A stretch of DNA of 9,173 nt from an uncultured Actinoplanes sp. (GTDB taxonomy: Bacteria; Actinomycetota; Actinomycetes; Mycobacteriales; Micromonosporaceae): NCBI GenBank assembly GCA_934667465.1, contig CAKUMG010000161.1:1-9173 (forward strand), given 5' to 3'. The position numbers and the translations under genes are program-made. The notes below the pieces were generated by a model. The model was not told the DNA's origin, did no database searches, and saw nothing but the letters and a program-made list of their open reading frames with translations. Positions 6,006-9,173 of the stretch are shown here, piece after piece. Position 1 is the first letter of the stretch; each line of letters opens with the position of its first letter.

Positions 6006-7210
6006 GGCATCCCCGCCGGCAGCCGCGGCCGGACCGCGTCGTAGACGGCGAGGAAGCGGCGCAGGCACGCCGCGGAGGAGAACTCGGCGACGCACCGGTC
6101 CCGGCCCCGCCGCCCGGCCGGGCCGCCCGCGCCGGCCAGGGCGTGGGCCATCCGCTCGGCGAGCACCGCCGGCAGGCCCGCGGTCCGGTGTTCGACGAGC
6201 CACCCGGTGACGCCGTCGTCCACCGTTTCCCGTGCGCCGTCGGTGGCGGTGGCCACCACCGGCAGCCCGCACGCCATGGCCTCCAGCGCCGCCAGGCCCA
6301 GCCCTTCCTCGTACGAGGTCTGCAGGAAGACGGAGGCCTGCTGGTAGAGCCGGACCAGCCCGTCCGGGGTGAGGTCGGTGCGGATCCGGACCCGCTCGGT
6401 CAGCGCCAGCCGCACGACGAGCTCCGCGACCGGTGGGGCGAGCGCCCCGAACCCGGCGAGGATCAGCGGCGGCACGCCGGGGTCCCGGGCGACCAGCCGT
6501 GCGTACGCCCGGACCATCAGCTCGAGACCCTTGCGCGGGTCGGCGAGGCGGCACACGGTCAGCAGCGGGCCCGCACGCTGCCAGCCGCCGGGCGCCGGGA
6601 CGAACACCGCGGTGTCGACGCCCGGTGGCGACTTGACGACCCGGTGCTGGCCGGCGGCGTGCACCCGGGCCAGCATCGCGTCGTTCTCCACCAGGACGCC
6701 GTCGACGGCGCGCAGCGCGGCCGTCTCGATCCGGGACGTCAGCCGGGTCATCTGGCGGCGCCACAGCCGCAGCGCGGCGGACGAGCCCGGGCCGGCGAAC
6801 GCCCGCTCCCATGCGGCGAGCGTGGCGACCTGCAGCACCACCGGCCGCCCGCACCCCGTAGCCACGGCCGCCCAGGCCGGGGAGCCCGCGACCACCTGCA
6901 CCAGGTCGTACCCGCGCAGGGCCGCGGTCAGCTCGCGGCGCGGCCGGTAGCGCAGGGCCTCGACCTCGACCGCGTCCGCACCCCAGTGCCGGTGCCGGAC
7001 CGGGAGCTCGCGCAGGTGGCACAGGCTCCGCCGGCTCCACGTCGACGGGCTCGCCAGGCGCCGGCTGGCGTCGTCGGCCCGGGACGTGGCCAGGTCGTGC
7101 ACGTCGGCGGTCCAGCCCTGCGCCTCGAGGCCGTCGCGCAGCCAGCGGACGATCGTGGGGACCCCGCCGCCGCCCGCGAGCCCGTGCGTCACCAGCGCGA
7201 TCCGGGTCAT
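6002..7210 (-). CDS. GT4-type (GT-B fold) glycosyltransferase
   Basis: A 402-residue protein of normal length for GT4 enzymes. The N-terminal domain opens with IALVTHGLAGGGGVPTIVRW (4-23), a glycine-rich loop for the acceptor side. The C-terminal domain carries SPPGVDTAVF (194-203), LLTVCRLADPRKGLE (216-230) with Arg221 and Lys227 in the usual phosphate-binding places, and the E-x7-E motif at Glu302 and Glu310 within EEGLGLAALEAMACGLPVVA. These are hallmarks of retaining, nucleotide-sugar-dependent transferases that act at the cytoplasmic face of the membrane. ATG 7210 overlaps the AsnB stop (ATGA, 7207-7210) and no strong ribosome-binding site is seen, so coupling is expected. Open reading upstream of this start lies within asnB in another frame and was dropped. 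It probably adds one sugar of the repeat unit; the sugar cannot be named. Confidence 0.95.
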   Translation of the reverse strand: MTRIALVTHGLAGGGGVPTIVRWLRDGLEAQGWTADVHDLATSRADDASRRLASPSTWSRRSLCHLRELPVRHRHWGADAVEVEALRYRPRRELTAALRGYDLVQVVAGSPAWAAVATGCGRPVVLQVATLAAWERAFAGPGSSAALRLWRRQMTRLTSRIETAALRAVDGVLVENDAMLARVHAAGQHRVVKSPPGVDTAVFVPAPGGWQRAGPLLTVCRLADPRKGLELMVRAYARLVARDPGVPPLILAGFGALAPPVAELVVRLALTERVRIRTDLTPDGLVRLYQQASVFLQTSYEEGLGLAALEAMACGLPVVATATDGARETVDDGVTGWLVEHRTAGLPAVLAERMAHALAGAGGPAGRRGRDRCVAEFSSAACLRRFLAVYDAVRPRLPAGMP

Positions 7211-9015
7211 CGGCCCGCCGCCGTCACGCCGGAGGCCGCCGGGGCCAGTTCGAGCTCGGTGCCCAGGCTCGCCAGCCACGCGTTGAGCGCGACCACGGAC
7301 CAGGCGCGCGACCAGGTCAGCCGGCCGGCGCGCCACGCGCGCAGCAGCTCGTCGACGCCGTCCGGAGCCAGGATGCGGCGTACGGGGGCATCCGGCACCT
7401 CCGCCGCGTGGACGATCCCGGCCAGGGGGCCGGCCCGCATCCACGCGTCCATCGGCAGGTGGAAGCTGGTCTTGCGGCCACGGGCCACGGCGTCGAGCTC
7501 GGGCGAGCCCAGCGCCCGGGCGAAGCCGCGTTTGCCGACGCCGTGCCGGGGATCGGCGCCGAGGGCCGCGCGGGTGAAGACGGTGTCGACGAAGGGCACG
7601 CGCAGCTCCACCGACCACGCCATCGCGTAGGCGTCCGCGTCCGGCAGCAGGGTCCCGCCGAGGTATCCGGCGATCTCGTTCAGCGCCAGCGCCCGGGCCG
7701 ACACGTCGCGGCTGGTCGCCACGGCGGCCGGAGGCGGGCCCGGGAGCAGGGTGGCGAGCTGCTCGTCGGTCAGCACGCGCCGGGAGAGCCGGCCGAGCGC
7801 GGCGGCGTCGCGCGGCCCGTCCGGGCCGATCAGCCGCGCCAGCTTCGCGTTCCGGCCCCGGTAGCTCGCGCCGAGCAGCCGGGTCGCCCCCACGGCGTCA
7901 CCGGCCCGCAGCAGCGGCAGCCAGCGCAGCAGCCGGAACGCCGGATACCCGGCGAGCGCCTCGTCGCCGCCGGCACCGCTGAGCGCCACTCGCCGGCCCA
8001 GCCCCGCGACGGCCCGGCTCACCAGGAAGACGTTGAGCCCGTCGACGGACGGCCGCTGCATCGCGGCGAAGTAGCGGTCCATCAGCGCGGCGTCCGGGGC
8101 GGCCGAGACGATCTCGTGGTCGTGGCCGAACCGGCGGGCCAGCCGCGCGGCGCCGGCCGACTCGGAGATGCCCGCGCCCATGTCGGCGGTGACACAGGCG
8201 ACGCTGGTGCCGAGCTCGGCGCACGCCCAGGCCAGGGCGCCCGAGTCGAGGCCGGAGGAGAGCAGCAGCGCGGCCGGCACGTCGCCGCGCAGGTGCGCCG
8301 CCACCGTGTCCAGGAAGCTCGCGCGCAGCTCGCGGGGCCCGGTGCCGGGCACGGGATCCAGGAATCCGGCGGACACCACCCCGTCCGTACGCCGCCCGGC
8401 CGCGTCCCACCGGCTCCAGCCGCCCGCGGGCACCGCCTCGATCCCGTGGAACGGCGTCTGGTCCCGGCCGAGCGCACCGGACTCGAGGTAGCGCCGCAGT
8501 GCTGCCCGGCGCAGGCGTGGCCGGGCCGGCAGGGCCAGCAGCGGGCGCAGCTCGGAGGCGAAGACGAGCCCGCCGGGCGTCGGGGTCCAGTGCAGGGGCT
8601 TGATGCCGAACGGGTCGCGGGCCAGGGTCAGCGCGCGCTGCGCGACGTCGTGGACCGCGATGGCGTACATGCCCCGGAGCTCGGCGAACATCGCGGTGCC
8701 GAGCCGCTGCCAGAGCCCGGGAAGGATCGCGCCGTCGCAGCGGCCGGCGTCCGTCAGGGCGTGGCGGCGGCGCAGGTCGGCGTGGTTGTAGATCTCGCCG
8801 TTGAAGACCACGGCCACCGAGCCGTCGGCGGAGACGAAGGGCTGGTGCCCGCCGCCGGTCAGGTCGCTGACGGCGAGCCGGGTCTGGCCCAGCGCGACGC
8901 CCGGCGCGGACCAGATCCCGGCGTCGTCCGGCCCGCGGTGGCGCTGCAGGTCGTTGAGCCGCCCGACCGTGGCCCGGCCGTCACCCGCGCCGAACACTCC
9001 CGCGATGCCGCACAT
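7207..9015 (-). CDS. asnB: AsnB-type glutamine-hydrolysing amidotransferase (asparagine synthase family)
   Basis: A full-length 602-residue two-domain enzyme. The glutaminase domain begins MCGIAGVFG, so Cys2 becomes the N-terminal nucleophile once Met is removed; RHRGPD (25-30), RLAVSDL (46-52), FNGEIYNH (71-78) and DPFGIKPL (134-141) follow. The synthetase domain has the pyrophosphate loop SSGLDS (253-258), SGAGGDEALAGYP (346-358), a helix ending MAWSVELRVPFVD (465-477) and GRKTSFHLP (513-521). The family amidates a carboxylate using glutamine and ATP. In polysaccharide loci, WbpS-type members are linked to amidating uronic acids, and that is the likely role here; free asparagine synthesis is the alternative. 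The segment usually reading S/C-D-T-E is CDGA (93-96). ATG 9015 has GGGAGG 7 nt upstream and lies 15 nt after the preceding gene. The stop overlaps the GT4 start (ATGA). Confidence 0.96.
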   Translation of the reverse strand: MCGIAGVFGAGDGRATVGRLNDLQRHRGPDDAGIWSAPGVALGQTRLAVSDLTGGGHQPFVSADGSVAVVFNGEIYNHADLRRRHALTDAGRCDGAILPGLWQRLGTAMFAELRGMYAIAVHDVAQRALTLARDPFGIKPLHWTPTPGGLVFASELRPLLALPARPRLRRAALRRYLESGALGRDQTPFHGIEAVPAGGWSRWDAAGRRTDGVVSAGFLDPVPGTGPRELRASFLDTVAAHLRGDVPAALLLSSGLDSGALAWACAELGTSVACVTADMGAGISESAGAARLARRFGHDHEIVSAAPDAALMDRYFAAMQRPSVDGLNVFLVSRAVAGLGRRVALSGAGGDEALAGYPAFRLLRWLPLLRAGDAVGATRLLGASYRGRNAKLARLIGPDGPRDAAALGRLSRRVLTDEQLATLLPGPPPAAVATSRDVSARALALNEIAGYLGGTLLPDADAYAMAWSVELRVPFVDTVFTRAALGADPRHGVGKRGFARALGSPELDAVARGRKTSFHLPMDAWMRAGPLAGIVHAAEVPDAPVRRILAPDGVDELLRAWRAGRLTWSRAWSVVALNAWLASLGTELELAPAASGVTAAGR

Positions 9016-9022
9016 GTCGTCG

Positions 9023-9028
9023 CCTCCC
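9023..9028 (-). promoter_or_regulatory. Shine-Dalgarno sequence of the asnB-like gene
   Basis: On the minus strand GGGAGG lies 7 nt before ATG 9015. It is the strongest ribosome-binding site in the window, at the one clear minus-strand junction without a start/stop overlap. Confidence 0.8.
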
Positions 9029-9030
9029 GC

Positions 9031-9173
9031 TCACGGTCGCTCGGCCGGCTCGCGGCGGGCCGCGAAGACGAGGTTGTGCGTCACGATGTGCCCGCGCAGC
9101 TGACCGGTCTCCGCGGCCAGGGCCAGCTTCAGCAGCCCGCTGACCGGCAGCCACACGAGGCTGCGCAGCACGC
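9031..9173 (-). CDS. C-terminal end of a probable SAM-dependent methyltransferase (partial)
   Basis: The minus-strand frame entering at 9171 is open for 46 codons and stops with TGA at 9033-9031. The 5' part lies beyond the window. The visible tail reads RSLVWLPVSGLLKLAL, then ETGQLRGHIVTHNLVFAARR and a short charged end. A terminal strand of the form HNLVFAARR is common at the C-terminus of class I SAM-dependent methyltransferases, and a hydrophobic loop with a GLLKLAL helix before it also fits. No SAM-binding motif is visible, so the family is a moderate guess. High third-position G/C and the 15-nt gap to a strong Shine-Dalgarno support a real gene in the same operon. If correct, it would be another decorating enzyme. 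Confidence 0.62.
   Translation of the reverse strand, partial: VLRSLVWLPVSGLLKLALAAETGQLRGHIVTHNLVFAARREPAERP

Noticed and set aside
6006..7040. Long open frame in front of the flippase start
   Set aside because: It lies inside the GT4 gene in another frame and is low complexity. Flippase homology begins only at GTG 6005.
5984..7630. 548-codon plus-strand open frame opposite the GT4 and asnB genes
   Set aside because: Gln/Arg/Pro-rich composition with no domain, complementary to two firmly identified minus-strand genes.
1..9173. Defence system, phage, insertion sequence or tRNA gene
   Set aside because: No integrase, transposase, nuclease, toxin-like protein, terminal inverted repeats or tRNA-like structure was seen. 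All genes fit one polysaccharide locus.

Overview
The window is very GC-rich, with strong G/C at third codon positions, GTG/TTG as well as ATG starts, and almost no intergenic DNA. This points to an actinomycete. A Micromonosporaceae-type genome is a reasonable guess but cannot be proven from the sequence. The content is part of a Wzx/Wzy-type exopolysaccharide, capsule or secondary cell-wall polysaccharide biosynthesis locus.

Layout: two tightly packed gene strings converge. The plus-strand arm (1-3593) runs: possible tail of an upstream gene, DegT/DnrJ-type sugar aminotransferase (PglE/EpsN-like), small PglC-like phosphoglycosyl transferase, GNAT acetyltransferase, FemAB/GNAT-fold transferase. 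The minus-strand arm, read from 9173 down to 3505, runs: C-terminal end of a probable methyltransferase, AsnB-type amidotransferase, GT4 glycosyltransferase, MOP-superfamily flippase (Wzx-like), O-antigen-polymerase-like membrane protein (Wzy-like). The last genes of the two arms overlap tail to tail by 89 bp (3505-3593). No stretch of more than 300 bases lacks a gene.

Inferred teamwork: the aminotransferase makes a UDP-4-amino-4,6-dideoxy sugar. The phosphoglycosyl transferase loads a sugar phosphate onto undecaprenyl phosphate. The GT4 enzyme extends the lipid-linked oligosaccharide. AsnB (perhaps making a uronamide), the GNAT, the FemAB-like protein and the methyltransferase are candidate decorating enzymes. 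The flippase exports the unit and the Wzy-like protein polymerises it. The dehydratase, the other glycosyltransferases and a chain-length regulator are not in the window.

Most notable: a 42-bp in-frame tandem repeat (three copies) spans the aminotransferase/phosphoglycosyl transferase junction and copies the ribosome-binding/start region. Nearly every gene junction is a 4-nt NTGA start/stop overlap. The convergent arms share coding sequence, with an 8-bp perfect hairpin inside the overlap. I see no mobile element, RNA gene, CRISPR array or defence system.
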